A stretch of DNA of 64,000 nt. It comes from Chlorocebus sabaeus. Lineage: Eukaryota; Chordata; Mammalia; Primates; Cercopithecidae. A program made the position numbers and the translations under genes. Positions within the stretch are counted from its first letter, which is position 1; the number at the start of each line of letters is the position of its first letter. The notes below the pieces were generated by a model. That model was not told where the DNA came from. It did not search any database and saw nothing but the letters and a program-made list of their open reading frames with translations. The DNA lies in contig NC_132910.1 in NCBI RefSeq assembly GCF_047675955.1, positions 113,815,143-113,879,142 of the forward strand. Direction: 5' to 3'. Shown here piece by piece: positions 10,463 to 21,860 of the stretch.

Positions 10463-12974
10463 AACACACAATCCTCCCTGCTCTTTGGTCAAAGTCTAAG
10501 ATTTTTTTTCTCTAAGATAATACTCTATAACAGATGTTTGAAGAACTGCAGAGATAGGTCTGGTACCAAACTGTCCAACCTTCAAAGATGGCTTCAAAAT
10601 GAGATGAAATTCCATTAAATTATGTTAAATCACAACACACTTTTTACACCACTGCTCGATGAAAAATTTACTCCTAGAATTCTAGTGGATCAAGGAGTTA
10701 AACAGTGAATCAGTTAATTTACAACTTGAAAAAAAAAACCCAAAAAACTGAACCTCCAGATAAAAACATTTGATGCTTATTACCCTTATTTTTAAAATTT
10801 GTTCAAAATGGTACAAATAAATTATATTTTACAGAAGCAAGCAAAATCTTCCTCATGTTCTCTTCTCTATTTTCCCTTAAAAGAGAGCTTTGGCTGGTCA
10901 TTTGGGAGAATAAAACTTATTTCCCATTTTTAATAATTTACTACACCTTAAACTTACTACATGTATCTTTGAGTTACTACACTTTAAAACTTACTACACA
11001 TATCTTAGAATGTACAGATATAATCCACACTTACCTAAAAGTACTTTATCTTTTACCTCTCTTGTATTTTTCCAAGTCTCCTTTTCCAGGAAATAATTAT
11101 TTGTAGTAGCAGATCTGATGCACCAAATCTTCTGTCTCATGCTAATCCTTTTGATCATCTGCCACTATTTATTTAGATGAGAAGATGAATAATGTTTTAT
11201 AAATGTGTGTGTGTGTTTATGTATGAATTAAGTATGAATTAGTGCCCCAGATTTCCTAGGGAAGAGAAAATATCCTGAGATTGTCAACCCATCTGGTAAC
11301 ACACTGAATGTTAATTTGATATGTCAAGAATACTATACTATTCTAGCCAGGCATTCCTGAAATATTCCATTATCACCATTAAGTTTCTCTCAAATTAAGT
11401 AACTAGATTAATTGCATGGTTTCTATTGGCCAACCTAACCTACTTGTAGGGGAACATACGCTTGTATCTGAAAGGTTATGTAAATGAGGTTTGAATAGAC
11501 ATGTCTGCAGTTCAACTTACTAGAGAAAAACGTATTATTCTTTTCACCAACTTGGAAAAAGAAAGTCTCGATGTCTGTTCTGGGTTCAGAAACTCCCTAA
11601 AGCAGAACTTCTGCTGCTTTTAGAAAGATGTTTCTAATAGATTTTGATACCCATTGAATAAAAACATCAGTGATTCATTCAGAGAGTAAATAATTGTCAT
11701 TATTCTTCATTCATACAGGCGGGATGGACATTTAGGTTAGGCAATGTAGTTTGAGGAAAGCTTAAGAGGAATAAATCCTTTCTTGTTTCATATAAACTCT
11801 GAACTTATATTTCACTTTAATCAACAACGTTTTGTCCTTCATTATCTCTCCTAGATATCTCCTTTTTTCCTTCTTTTTGTCTCTTTTTGACAGACAGTAG
11901 GGTTAGTGTTAGCATTTTCACTTCTTAAAAAGAAGGATTCCTTTTTATTGGTTTTTAAAATGTAAAGCACTAACCTTTAGATGTTTGCCTGAGAAGACAT
12001 AGTAGTAAGTCCTCTGCCCTCTAGAGACTCAGAACTAATTTGAGAATCTTTTCATCTCTGACATAAATCTTGGCTACTTCAGTTTCCCAGAGATTTTGGG
12101 AACCAAAAATGGTTTGGAAAAGAAATAAAGCACTACGCCACTGCTCTGCACTGAAAATGCACTTTTAAATTCTCACAGGGTTATTTGTAACAGGCTAAGA
12201 TTTGACAAAAGCAGTATTTTCTGAGCAGTTGGAAATGGGAAATAAGATATATTTAGAATTATTTAGGCCTAAGTTGGCAATTTAAGTTGTGGGGCCTGTA
12301 AACAGTGTCTACTTTCTTAAAGTGAGTTAGCAATTATAAAAATCAAAACATGGTCAATATTGATGGAAAGTACAAACATATCTGATTTATTAAATCTTGT
12401 TTTCCAGTGATGCCTATTTTGTTTCCATCTTACAGGAGGGGTTACTTTAATTCTAAGAATAAATGAGAAAAAGGCATCCACAGCAAGAATACTAAGGACA
12501 TGTTAAGTTTCCAAAGGTTTGAGGAACCTTAGGGAGGAAATTGACTTGTACATCTCCTATCCTAATTTCTACTCTGTCCAATTTTAACAAGACTGTACTG
12601 AACACCATCAGCCAAGCATTGCCAGAGCAGTGGGTGTCACACATGTGATTCTCACTATTCCCCAAGGGTCTTTGGAATTGTTCTATTTCTAAAAAAGGGG
12701 GGAAGTACTATACCTCTTTACCTTTTTATTGTTTTACATTATCCTTAAGAGAAAGACAAAGTTATCCTATGTGTTTCTTTGACAAAAAATATGAAAATTA
12801 ATGATTAATATTGATTCTATCTATATCAGGTATTTTTGCATTAGATTATAGTGTATGCAATTTATACCACTCAACCATTCACTTACATTAATATTTTCCT
12901 TTTTTCTATTTATAATTTTTAAAAATTATATTTGCCTTAATAAATGTAACTTTTCAGACATTCTATCCTAGAAG
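10463..12974. other. Unassigned intergenic sequence
   Basis: About 2.5 kb of AT-rich DNA without a feature I can name. Two near-identical 'cttactacac..atct' stretches occur at about 10950-11005, a small local duplication. Open frames of 62-83 codons are not coding-like. Confidence 0.4.
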
Positions 12975-13112
12975 CCATTTTTATGCCAATTTACAGTTGG
13001 TAAAACTAAAATAAAAAGTTAAATGCCTCATCCCCAAAGAATAGCAAACTAGCTACAGTGGCAGATATAGAAATCAAGCTCCTGACCCTCTATCCAGTAT
13101 TCCAGCTCACAC
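12975..13112 (+). repeat. MIR-like fragment
   Basis: The stretch 'ttttatgccaatttacagttggtaaaactaaaa' through 'gtggcagatatagaaatcaagctcctgacc' follows the second half of a MIR, with its fossil 'agtggcagagc.gggattcaaacc' end. It is diverged. Confidence 0.6.
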
Positions 13113-15419
13113 TGAAAGTCTGAATTATTAAAAACGGCTATAGGGAAGAACTACTCTTACGGGACTATGCAGTTGAAATAGGACAATTGCCTTTGAGTAA
13201 ATCTACAGTTGGAAAAAAACTTGATTCTCATTCAAGTTATATCATAATTAAAAAAGTAAAGAGATGTATGTCTTCTATAAAAGGATATTATAAAATTATT
13301 TAAATATTAACCTCAGCAGGACACAGTAGTTATTTTTTATATCAAAATAGCAATCTAAGTCAAAGCCGCAATAGATAATAGCTGCAATGATGATAAATCA
13401 CCCTAGTGTGTTAAAACATACAAAATGTATAATTAATTTATTAGCATGAGATCACTAATATTTTACAAGTGAGGAAAATGAAGCCTAAAAAAATGTTAAA
13501 TTAATTCATTAGCATCTTGCTGATAGACAATGACATACTTGTGACCTGAACATGTTCTTTTGATTTTAAATCTGGTGCTGTTATTGAGCAGAATACTCAC
13601 TTACTTGCTTTATATTTAATATCATAAGATCAATAGTAACACTTATAAATTACACATAAGTAAGGCAATTTGTATGTAGAGATAATGCTTGGAATTTGCC
13701 AGTGTTTAATCTGTAATAGAAAGGGGAAACAAGGAACAAACTAATTCATACAATGACTTAAGATTTGAAGGAAAATTATAGAAATAATCAATCATATTCC
13801 CAAAGAAAAATGAATTTTGAGCAGAACCACTGCCCAGCTGGGACATTTAGGGACATTTATTTCAACCAATATTTATTGAGCACCGTTAGATGCCAGGTTC
13901 TGGGATATTCGTTGCTTCCCATGGCCCTCCAGCCCTATCTGCTTTGTCTTAGAAGACATAATCCTCATTAAGGCTTAGGTCTGTTTTATCTGCTGTGATG
14001 GGTGGGGATACAGCTAGGCCTGTAGCATTCACACCAGTTATCACTAATGAAACATCAAGTCTTAATAGGACAAACAATTATTTAGTCAAAAATCTAAGGT
14101 AGTCAAAAGTCTCAGCAGACTGGCAAGGGAAGATTCAGCAAATCTAGGCAACACCACAAAGCCTTGTTACCCAGTGAGACAAAAGCATGAAGTGGATTGG
14201 TTAATAGAAAATTATTTAAAATAACTATTCACAAAGAAGTATATACATGTGCTTTTATTTTTTATTACATTTATTTACCATCTTTTGGTTGTCAGGTCCA
14301 TGGCTTTTCTTTGGGTAAACATCCAAGAGCAGACTCTCTGTCTTTCTTGCATCAACCACACTCATAATGTATTATCTAAGATTTCTAGTTTGTGGCTTCT
14401 AAAACTAGAGTAAGGACATAGAAACCTTTAAAGGCAACTTGACCTCATAGAATCTCCCCTTAGATTTCAAGTTTTTAATGACTTTCCTTCTGTTATTTCA
14501 GAGTCATCTAATGCACACCTATTTTGAAAGTATTTTTTAAGTCTTCAAAGATATTGCACTTAATTTTCATGTTTTTTTTCTAGTTCATATTTTACCATTT
14601 TTGGAAAGAGGTAAATTATATACTTACAAGAGCAATTCAACCAGCATAGCAGGTTTAATTGCTAACAGGGTTGACTTGTGGTAGGGCTTGTAGGAGCAGA
14701 AGTGCACAGGTATGCAGAAGTTGTATACTAGTGACAAGCATTCAGTAAGTTGTGGGTATTAGTCAGTGTTAAACAAAGGGAAAGGAAAGCATCAATTAGT
14801 TCAAATGAAGGACCCAACTCATGATGTCCAATGCAAGATACCACAATGCAATTACTTCAACAGAGAAACTCTGTAGTCTGCAGTCTTCTAACAAGGTCAA
14901 CTCTTAGAGTTAGCTCAGCTTTCCTGGGTTTCATGAGTTAGAGTTTGCTTACAGGAGCTCGGATTTCCCTGAAAGAAAAATGCTATCTTTATTTAGGCTG
15001 AAATCTTCAGCATGACAAAATAATCTCCTGGGTGCCTCAGAAATATGATTGGGAGCTTTTGCAGTTTATCGCTGAATGTTTGTCCTCAAAACACATGTTT
15101 ATTTCATAATTATTATATTCAGACTGAGTCCATAAGACATAACACTGTTGACCCTAAATTTACAAATATTTAGTGTTTGGGAACACCAGAGTAGCAATAT
15201 AAATATAAAATATTTGCAGAAATATTGTTCATAATATCTTTCTTAGACCATAAAAACCATTGTTGTGTTTTCCAGTTCAGTAAATTAAATGCTAATAATC
15301 TTTTCTGCCATGCTTCCTGAAAGCTTTTCAACATGACAAAACTCCACGTTGCAGAAGCTTTTAGGCAGCAAGTTGTTAAACAAAATATTCAGTATTTATC
15401 ATCAAGTAAATTCTCTAAG
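13113..15419. other. Unassigned intergenic sequence
   Basis: No gene is recognisable. The stretch at 13856-13910, with 'ccaatatttattgagcaccgttagatgccaggttctgggat', resembles the MIR or L2 'tattgagcacctactatgtgccaggcactg' block but is too short to assign. The rest is AT-rich DNA. Confidence 0.4.
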
Positions 15420-15542
15420 AACCGAGCATGATGATGGGTGCCTGTAATCCCAACTCCTCACGAGGCTGAGCTGGAAGAATGGCTTGAATCCAGGAGTTTG
15501 ACAGCAGCCTGGGCGATACAGGAAGACCCCATCTGAAAAACA
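15420..15542 (+). mobile_element. Alu-monomer (FLAM/AluJ-like) fragment
   Basis: About 120 bp with 'gtgcctgtaatcccaactcctcacgaggctgagctggaagaatggcttgaatccaggagtttga' and 'agcctgggcgatacagg..agaccccatct'. Only one monomer-sized stretch is present, so it is an old left-monomer-type fragment or a truncated Alu. It is too diverged to be a 7SL RNA gene. Confidence 0.7.
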
Positions 15543-16125
15543 TGTATGGAAATTCCCTAAAGAAACCAGCAGTCATAAAAGTTTCCTGATGAAAATAGGC
15601 TTCATCCATGATATGATTCATAAAAGCTTGTGAATCTCTGGTTCTCAGAAGGTAATCAATCAAGCCAATTATATACAAAATGTTCCAGTTTTTCCTTGGT
15701 GCTCTAAAGGAGCTTATGCTTTTTTTTATATTCCAATAAGCTAAAAGAGCACATATATATACTTTTAATGCTGTCAACAAGATTTACTGTCATTTTTAAA
15801 TTGTATTTTAAAAGATTTGTCTAAGTGAGTGAAATCTTCCAATTTAGAGCCATTTTTTAATTGAAATAAAAGCCAAAAGATATATTTTCTCTTTAAGCAT
15901 TAAATTTCCTTAAACATCATTGAGTTCAATGCCTAACATATAATTTTAATAAGTCATTATTTTATATAATTAAAAGTAAAGCAGTAAGTTTTCGAGGCAC
16001 ACAATAATGTTTTGGGTTCACATAATATAGAAATTTAACTGTAATAAATGCTGAATAAATGCCAGGATTGTTTCTGTGTGTAAATGCAATGGACAAATAC
16101 ATTCATTTAATAGCTAAAGGATGTG
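15543..16125. other. Unassigned intergenic sequence
   Basis: AT-rich, with no feature recognised. A minus-strand open frame (15415-15780) runs out of the adjoining Alu fragment and is not a gene. Confidence 0.4.
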
Positions 16126-16250
16126 GGGCTTAATGCCTAGGTGATGGGTTGATAGGTGCAGCAAACCACCATGGCACACGTTTACCTATGTAGCAAACCT
16201 GCATGTTCTGCACATGTATCCTGGAAACTAAAATAAAATGAAATTTTTAA
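16126..16250 (+). mobile_element. Extreme 3' end of an L1
   Basis: The terminal part of an L1 3' untranslated region: 'taatgcctaggtgatgggttgataggtgcagcaaaccaccatggcacac', then 'tgcacatgtatcctggaaactaaaataaaatgaaa'. The rest is missing, as usual for 5'-truncated insertions. It is older than the similar fragment at 57769. No clear TSD was found. Confidence 0.85.
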
Positions 16251-16467
16251 AAATTCACTCAACAAGCACTAATAAAACAAGCATTAATACATGTACAGAC
16301 TGTATTAAGTCTATCGGAAATGGTATCATAATGTGTGACTTTTAGCAATGTGTTCTAATTTCTATTATTCAAAGGATTCTTTTCAGCATTTTTTACCTCA
16401 ACTTTTTGTGATGTTTAACACTGCTCACAATACCCTCCTTGAGATAGTACCATTCCTTTATTTTAAT

Positions 16468-16796
16468 TACATTGCATTTTCTTTCCTTTTCCTTTTTTTT
16501 TTTAGACAGAGTCTCGCTCTGTTGCCCAGGCTGGAGTGCAAGGGCACGATCTCGGCTCACCACAACCTCTGCCTCCCAGGTTCAAGCGATTCTCCTGCCT
16601 CAGCCTCCCGAGTAGCTGGGACTACAGGCACCCAAACCACACCCAGCTAATTTTTGTATTTTAAGTAGAGATGGGGTTTCGCCATATTGGCCAGGCTGGT
16701 CTCGAACTCCTGACCTCATGATCTGCCCGCCTCAGCCTCCCAAAGTGCTGGGACTACAGGCGTGAGCCACCACTCCCATCCATACATTGCATTTTC
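16468..16796 (-). mobile_element. AluS SINE with 14-bp target-site duplications
   Basis: The Alu body (about 16490-16782, minus) has AluS-type blocks. It is bounded by two exact copies of TACATTGCATTTTC at 16468-16481 and 16783-16796, proving L1-type target-primed insertion. The tail on the left is a T-rich run with scattered C. It is non-coding. Confidence 0.97.
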
Positions 16797-17064
16797 ATGA
16801 TTCTTTTCTTAAACAATGACTATTCATTCTCATTCTCCACTCTGAACCATTTTTCCAGCTCACACTTCAATTGTTGCTGCTCTTAGGGTTCCTTGCATCC
16901 TTGGAATTCTTCTCTTCTCTGGTTTACCTTAGTGATCTTATTCACATTAGCAACTTTTAACTACTGCAACACCAAAATCTGTATCTTCAGCTTCTTCTTC
17001 TCCAGAATAGTATTCCCAGCTCCCTGTTAGATGCTTCAACTATCTTATTCCAAATAGGTCAATT
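16797..17064. other. Unassigned sequence
   Basis: Pyrimidine-rich DNA with nothing recognisable. Confidence 0.4.
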
Positions 17065-17400
17065 TTTTTTTCTGTAATAACACTGTATAACTCACATAAC
17101 TTATAAGGACAAATATTTATTTCTTGTTCGTGCGATCTGAGCGTCAACTGTGGCAGTTCTTCTCCAGATTATTTTTAATAACTGTGGGGATGGTGGAAGA
17201 AGTAATTCCTGGGTTATGATGATGTCCTTATGTTAGGGAGTAAGAGCACTCGCAGGGAGTGGTTTCTATTAATACCTCTGCTTGAAACTGGAACACCAAA
17301 GTTCCTGCCCTCATTTCACTGGTCCAAGAAAAATCACATGATCCAGCCCCAAATCAATGGAGCAAAGAAGTATACTCTACCCACATTAACACAGGGCAAA
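17065..17400 (-). mobile_element. Old MLT1-like LTR fragment (tentative)
   Basis: The order of the blocks 'aaatatttatttcttgttc', 'aactgtggcagttcttctcc' and 'tttcactggtccaagaaaaatcacatgatcc' resembles an antisense old MLT1 LTR, where 'ccattggccagaactcagtcacatgg' is typical. Divergence is high and the limits are soft. Confidence 0.4.
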
Positions 17401-17734
17401 AAATGGGAAAGAATAAAAAAGTATAAGCAAATTAAGCAATCTTCCAAACAGTTACACCTAACAGCAGTAGGTTCATATTGATACTTGTCTTCCCAAAATA
17501 CCTTATATCACCCAGTGATTCCTGTTACTACTTTATCATATTCCCACTTGCCCAAGATGAAAAGTTAGAAGGAATCCTCTGTTCTTCTGTTTACTGCACG
17601 TTAAATCAGTCAACATTCCCTCCATACTTCTAACTCCTAAACATCTAATGTAAACGACCATTTCTTTCTGTCCTCACAACCACTGTAGTATTTCAGGATC
17701 TTGTCATCCCTCACAAAACTCTAATAATAATATG

Positions 17735-18060
17735 TTGTGTTTAAAGGAATCTGCTATATGAGATTGATCTCAAAATCTCAGTGGCTTGACACAGCAGAAA
17801 TTTAATTTTTACTCACAAAATGTCCAAATAGGTTTTCTAATGTCACAGGTGGTTCTCCTTCAAATAATGACTGAGCAACCCAGGCAACATCCATCTAGTG
17901 GTTCTATCATATTACATATTGCTTCCTACAAGTAAAGAATGAGCAGAATTACATGCCGACGGGTTTTGTGCTGCAGGCCTGGACATAACACATTTCACTT
18001 CTATCTACTTCCCTTTGGTTGGAATTCATTTATATGGCTTTGTCCACCTTATATAATCTA
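17735..18060 (-). mobile_element. Old MLT1-like LTR fragment (tentative)
   Basis: The stretch has 'caaaatctcagtggcttgacacagcagaaatttaatttttactcac' and 'acatttcacttctatctacttccctttggttggaattcatttatatgg', matching the expected order of an antisense MLT1 of the older groups. With the piece at 17065-17400 it may represent two neighbouring old LTRs of one element. Confidence 0.5.
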
Positions 18061-18149
18061 GTGTGTGTTTGAGAGAAAGAGAAAATGGGTTTGGTGAACA
18101 TCTAACAGTCTCTGTTTCAATCTTTTAACTGATCTTTTTGCTAGCAGGA

Positions 18150-18478
18150 AAGGTCACCGTTATCAGAATAATCTATCTAAGGTGCAAATTCAATCTATTG
18201 CCTTGCATAAAAACTTTTCATTACTTTGCAATGATTGAAAATAAAACCAAAGTTGTTCACAAGGTGGACAAACTATTTCATGTGAGGACAGCCTATTCTT
18301 CAGTCACACTGGGTTACTTTCACTTCCATGAAAATAACACAATCTCTCACCTGTTCTGTTGCCATAGCCAGCCCTGCACTATTGTTCCTTCATCGACTAC
18401 TTACTCATCTTTAAAGCTTACTTCAAGCAGCAGCTTCTCTATGAATTTCTTCATTTCTGTTTTAGTAGTCATTTAGAA
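18150..18478 (+). repeat. L2 LINE 3' region
   Basis: The L2 3' end order is visible in sense: 'aaaacttttcattactttgcaatgattgaaaataaaac' (for 'cctccaatggcttcccattgcactcaggataaaatc'), a central 'cttccatgaaaataacacaatctctcacctgttctgttgcc', and 'cttactcatctttaaagcttacttcaagcagcagcttctc'. A 112-codon open frame overlaps it by chance or as a relic. Confidence 0.65.
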
Positions 18479-18897
18479 GTGCCCGGTCTTCCTTTTATTC
18501 CATTTATTCTGCACATTCATTTGCCATGTCAACTACAATACTCAACGTACTTACAACCTCTCCTTTCCTATTACTATTTGATTAACTAGAAATAAGTACA
18601 GGGTTGGCATTAATACCTAAGGTTATTATTTATCAATCCAGCAACAAGGAATACAACCAAACAGATACTACAATATTGTAGTGACAAAATTCAGCTAATC
18701 TTCTAGATGGAACCAAGTGACAGAAACCTTCAAAAGACACATGTAATCCACAATTTTACCAGGCTATTCAGAAATGTATAGGCTACTTGACTTTTAGATT
18801 CTTATTCCTTATTCAGAAAAGTTTGGAAGGGGTGATACAATAATTCTAGTCATTTCACATAAATTGAAGTCTTTTCATTTCATCAGTGAAAATCATT
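18479..18897. other. Unassigned sequence
   Basis: No feature was recognised. It could be further L2 decay. Confidence 0.35.
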
Positions 18898-19669
18898 GAC
18901 ATGTGTTGATCCTAATCCCCAGTGTGACAGTATCAATTCTAAGATCTTTTGGCAGTGTAAGTTTGAGATCAGTGTTAAGAGTTAAAGAAAGAGAAAAGAA
19001 ACACAAAACACAGGTTAACAGTCAAACGTTTTTAGAGACAAAACCCAAGAGGGGCTTCCGGTTGATTTCAGTCAGGAGGGCTTTCTTTTACAGACTAAGA
19101 GTATATATTGGTTTTAGGGTGAGGGAGCTCATTCCAAGCTTGGAATGTTTCTGTGTGAGAGAGAAGTTTTATGGCAGGGTTGGAATGTCTCTGGGCAGAG
19201 GGGAGGTTATCTTGGGGCTGACATCTTTCTGGCCAGAGGTGGGTTGTCTGAGGGCTAGCATGTCTCTGGTCTGGGAAGAGTTTGGTATGTTTATGGTTGG
19301 AGCTGTTATATGTGGTTTATGGTCATGCTGACCTTAGCCATAAGGCTGATGCCCTTTGAATTTAGGCGGTGCTTGATTAAGGTGAATTTTAAAATAACAG
19401 TGCTTGTCCAAGATGGTGATACTCCTACTGTCAATCAGTGCCCTTATAAGAGCCTGAAAATACCAGAGTCCCCTGCTTCTGCCAAGTGAGAATACGGCAA
19501 GAAAACAGCCATCTATGAATCAGGAGCAGGTCCTCATCAGACATCAAATCTGTTGGTGCTTTGATCTTAGACTTCCCAACCTCTAGAACTGTGAGAAATA
19601 AATTTCAGTTGTTTGTAAGCCACCCAGTTCATGGTATTTTTTTATAGCATCCCCAAATGGACTAAGACA
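18898..19669 (+). mobile_element. Old MaLR/ERVL-like LTR split by another LTR
   Basis: The left fragment (18898-18933, 'gttgatcctaatccccagtgtgacagtat') and the right fragment (19433-19669, from 'cagtgcccttataagagcctg' to 'aaatggactaagaca') belong to one LTR of the family also seen at 49775-50070. They share 'tgccaagtgagaatacggcaagaaaacagccatctatgaatcagg' with its consensus form and have an 'aataaa' signal near 19598. About 500 bp of other sequence separates them. Confidence 0.65.
18934..19432 (-). mobile_element. Putative LTR inserted in the older LTR
   Basis: The block interrupts the LTR just described. It is LTR-sized (about 500 bp), has several imperfect 'ggaatgtctctgggcagagg' type internal repeats (19125-19290), and read on the minus strand ends in a pyrimidine-rich region as LTR 3' ends do. 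A 142-codon open frame on the plus strand (18903-19331) crosses its edge and is not a gene. The family was not recognised and exact ends with a TSD were not located. Confidence 0.5.
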
Positions 19670-20342
19670 ATTTTCTTAAGCATTTATTGTGCTAATTAAC
19701 GACCACTAGGGTTAATTACAAGTAGTTACATTAAAGCCTTTGGCGTGAGAGCTTCTGATTAGTGTTCAAAGGCTATCAAACCACCCCTAGATTGTCTCTG
19801 ATTAGGACACTTTAGATAATCCAAATGTTAATTAACTTCCCCTAAGGTAAGGCCGAAGAAGTGTTTTCTTCAAGAATGTGAACCAAAATTTTGGTTATAA
19901 GAAAATATATCAGTAAACATTTATACTGCTAACATAACCAAGCAGTAGCAAAGATTACCTAAAAAAAGTTCAGAGAAGGATTCCAGGTTTTGCTTTCCCC
20001 AGTTATAATGTGAACACTTTCAACCTAGTTAGCTATCTCACTGAAAGCATCAGCGAAACCTCACAAGCTGACCTAAAAAACATGAGATCATTTTAAAACT
20101 ATTTTTAGTTCTTAATGATTCTATTTATGTTTTGGAAAACAGCAATCAGTTTGCAAAGTCACTTTTGCAACTGGGTTTAAATGAGGAAATACACAATTGA
20201 TTGGTGCCTTAATCTTCTTTCAATGAGGATTCCATTCTGATTTATTATTTATTTCCCATAAACATAAAATGTACCAACAGTAGAGACAGAACACCACTTT
20301 TCTGATAAAACTTCTTTTTCTTATATGAAAGAATGCCTTCTG
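19670..20342. other. Unassigned intergenic sequence
   Basis: No recognisable gene or repeat. Confidence 0.4.
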
Positions 20343-20637
20343 GCCAGGAGCAGTGGCTCAGATCTCTAATCCAAGCACTTTGGGAGGCTGAGGCGGGCAG
20401 ATTGTTTGAACACAGGAGTTCGAAACCAGCCTGAGAAACATGGTGAAATACCATCTGTGTAAAAAATACAAAAATTAGTCAGGCAAGGTGATGCATGCCT
20501 GTAGTCCTAGCAACTCAGAAGGCTGAGGTGGGAGGATCGCTTGAATCCAGGATGTTGAGGCTGCAATAAGCCGTGTTCACACCACTGCACCTGCACTCCA
20601 GCCTGGGCAACCGAGTGAGACCCTGTCTCAAAAAAAG
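20343..20637 (+). mobile_element. AluJ SINE
   Basis: A full-length but diverged Alu beginning GGCCAGGAGCAGTGGCTC, with AluJ-like 'gaggatcgcttgaatccaggatgttgaggctgcaataag'. A small local duplication is seen in 'ctgcacctgcactccagcc'. Its A tail has become a purine-rich tract. The 182-codon minus-strand frame across this region is a by-product of the repeat. Confidence 0.9.
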
Positions 20638-20727
20638 AGAAGAAGAGAGGGGAGCGGAGGGGAGGAGAGGGGAAGAAAAGAGAAAAGAAAAGAAGAGAAG
20701 AGAAAAGAAAAAAAGAAAAGAAAACAA
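20631..20727 (+). repeat. Purine-rich (GA/GAAAA) tract in an Alu tail
   Basis: Nearly 100 bp of only A and G, built from GGAG-, GAAAA- and AAGAG-type units. It follows the AluJ directly, so it is an expanded A tail. A pure homopurine run of this length can form triplex structure. Confidence 0.95.
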
Positions 20728-20821
20728 ATTCTTCTGCTTCCAGTTGCTAGGATGTGAAAACATAGTAATAAGAGAAACCTGGACAAAATAAGAACCATTC
20801 TTTTCTATGGAGCTAATGAAA

Positions 20822-20825
<4 letters not shown>

Positions 20826-20852
<27 letters not shown>
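20826..20852. repeat. (AC)n microsatellite
   Basis: About 13 AC units without interruption, next to the purine-rich Alu tail region. Confidence 0.97.
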
Positions 20853-20856
<4 letters not shown>

Positions 20857-21744
20857 CTTAAAGAATAATATTCTAGAAAGAAGTAAGATTTTCCAAAGAT
20901 GAGTACAGAGCCACAGCAGTTCCCATGCCTCTAGGCAGCTGCCTCTGAGTACAAACAGAATAGCAGAGCTATCGTAGGCGAAGAATCCAGGGACTGAAGG
21001 AAGCAGCCTTGCCTCAGATGACAGTGTGAGCTGGAGAAACAGACCAAATCTGCAAGACTCCAAAATGCAAAATCAAATTGTTCGAACTGACAATTTCAAA
21101 CTCTAACCCTCTCTTTCTATTTTGTCTCATATATATGGCAATAAAAAGGGGGCAGGTCACATAATTATGCACATTCTTATTATGATTGGATTCGACAGCC
21201 TGTCAAAGTTGAGAAAGAATTAATCACATAATACTTGACAGTGCAGTCCAACTTTCAAAATGCAGCTGAGATCAAAAGGGGAACGGTATAGAACAGTGGG
21301 GCTTGGGCTAAGCATAAAGCACTGAGAAATTCCATCTAGTCAAATGGAGGAGCACCCTTCAGGACTAATGCCCAAACTATGGATTTAGCCCTTTTCCCTT
21401 CCTATCCTGTCATGGGGCCTATTGTAAAGAGTCATGAAATGAAATAACACTGAGATATTAAAGACTTGTGATCAACTAATACATTAAGTCTCTGAGTTGC
21501 ATCTACCATAATATCACACCGTGCAAAAATAAACTCTAGTTATTAAATTGAAGACACTACTGCAGGACTGAAAGGGAGATTGATGTGAATGAAGGAATGG
21601 AGATAAGTTCTTTGAATACCCCAGAAATCCCATTATATAGGCTCACACAGAAGGCTGAATAAGGAACAAAAGTTGGGGAACACAGGTAGATGGTTTTCAA
21701 CTTGTTATAAGAAAGAGCTTTCTAGTAACATCAAAACCAAATTA
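20853..21744. other. Unassigned intergenic sequence
   Basis: No recognisable feature. Confidence 0.4.
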
Positions 21745-21860
21745 ATGATAAGAACTATCATTTAATGCATGCTACTATGTGCCAATGACATTCTGTTTAT
21801 AATTTCATTAGATCTTCATAATGACCCTTTGTAAATTGCCTCACATCACCCCTGAAATCC
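21745..21860 (+). repeat. MIR fragment
   Basis: The MIR order 'actatcatttaatgcatgctactatgtgccaatgacattctg' followed by 'tttcattagatcttcataatgaccctttg' is clear, corresponding to 'cattta.tgagc.cttactatgtgcca' and 'tttaatcctcacaacaaccct'. Confidence 0.7.

Noticed and set aside
15420..15542. A possible 7SL-type RNA gene
   Set aside because: It resembles an Alu monomer with many changes and lacks the 7SL-specific S domain and promoter context.
18903..19331. A 142-codon plus-strand open frame
   Set aside because: It crosses the border between two LTRs, has no recognisable domain, and its length is explained by a GT-rich LTR with few stops.
20515..21063. A 182-codon minus-strand open frame
   Set aside because: It runs through the AluJ, the homopurine tail and the (AC)n, so most of its codons are repeat-derived; no domain is visible.
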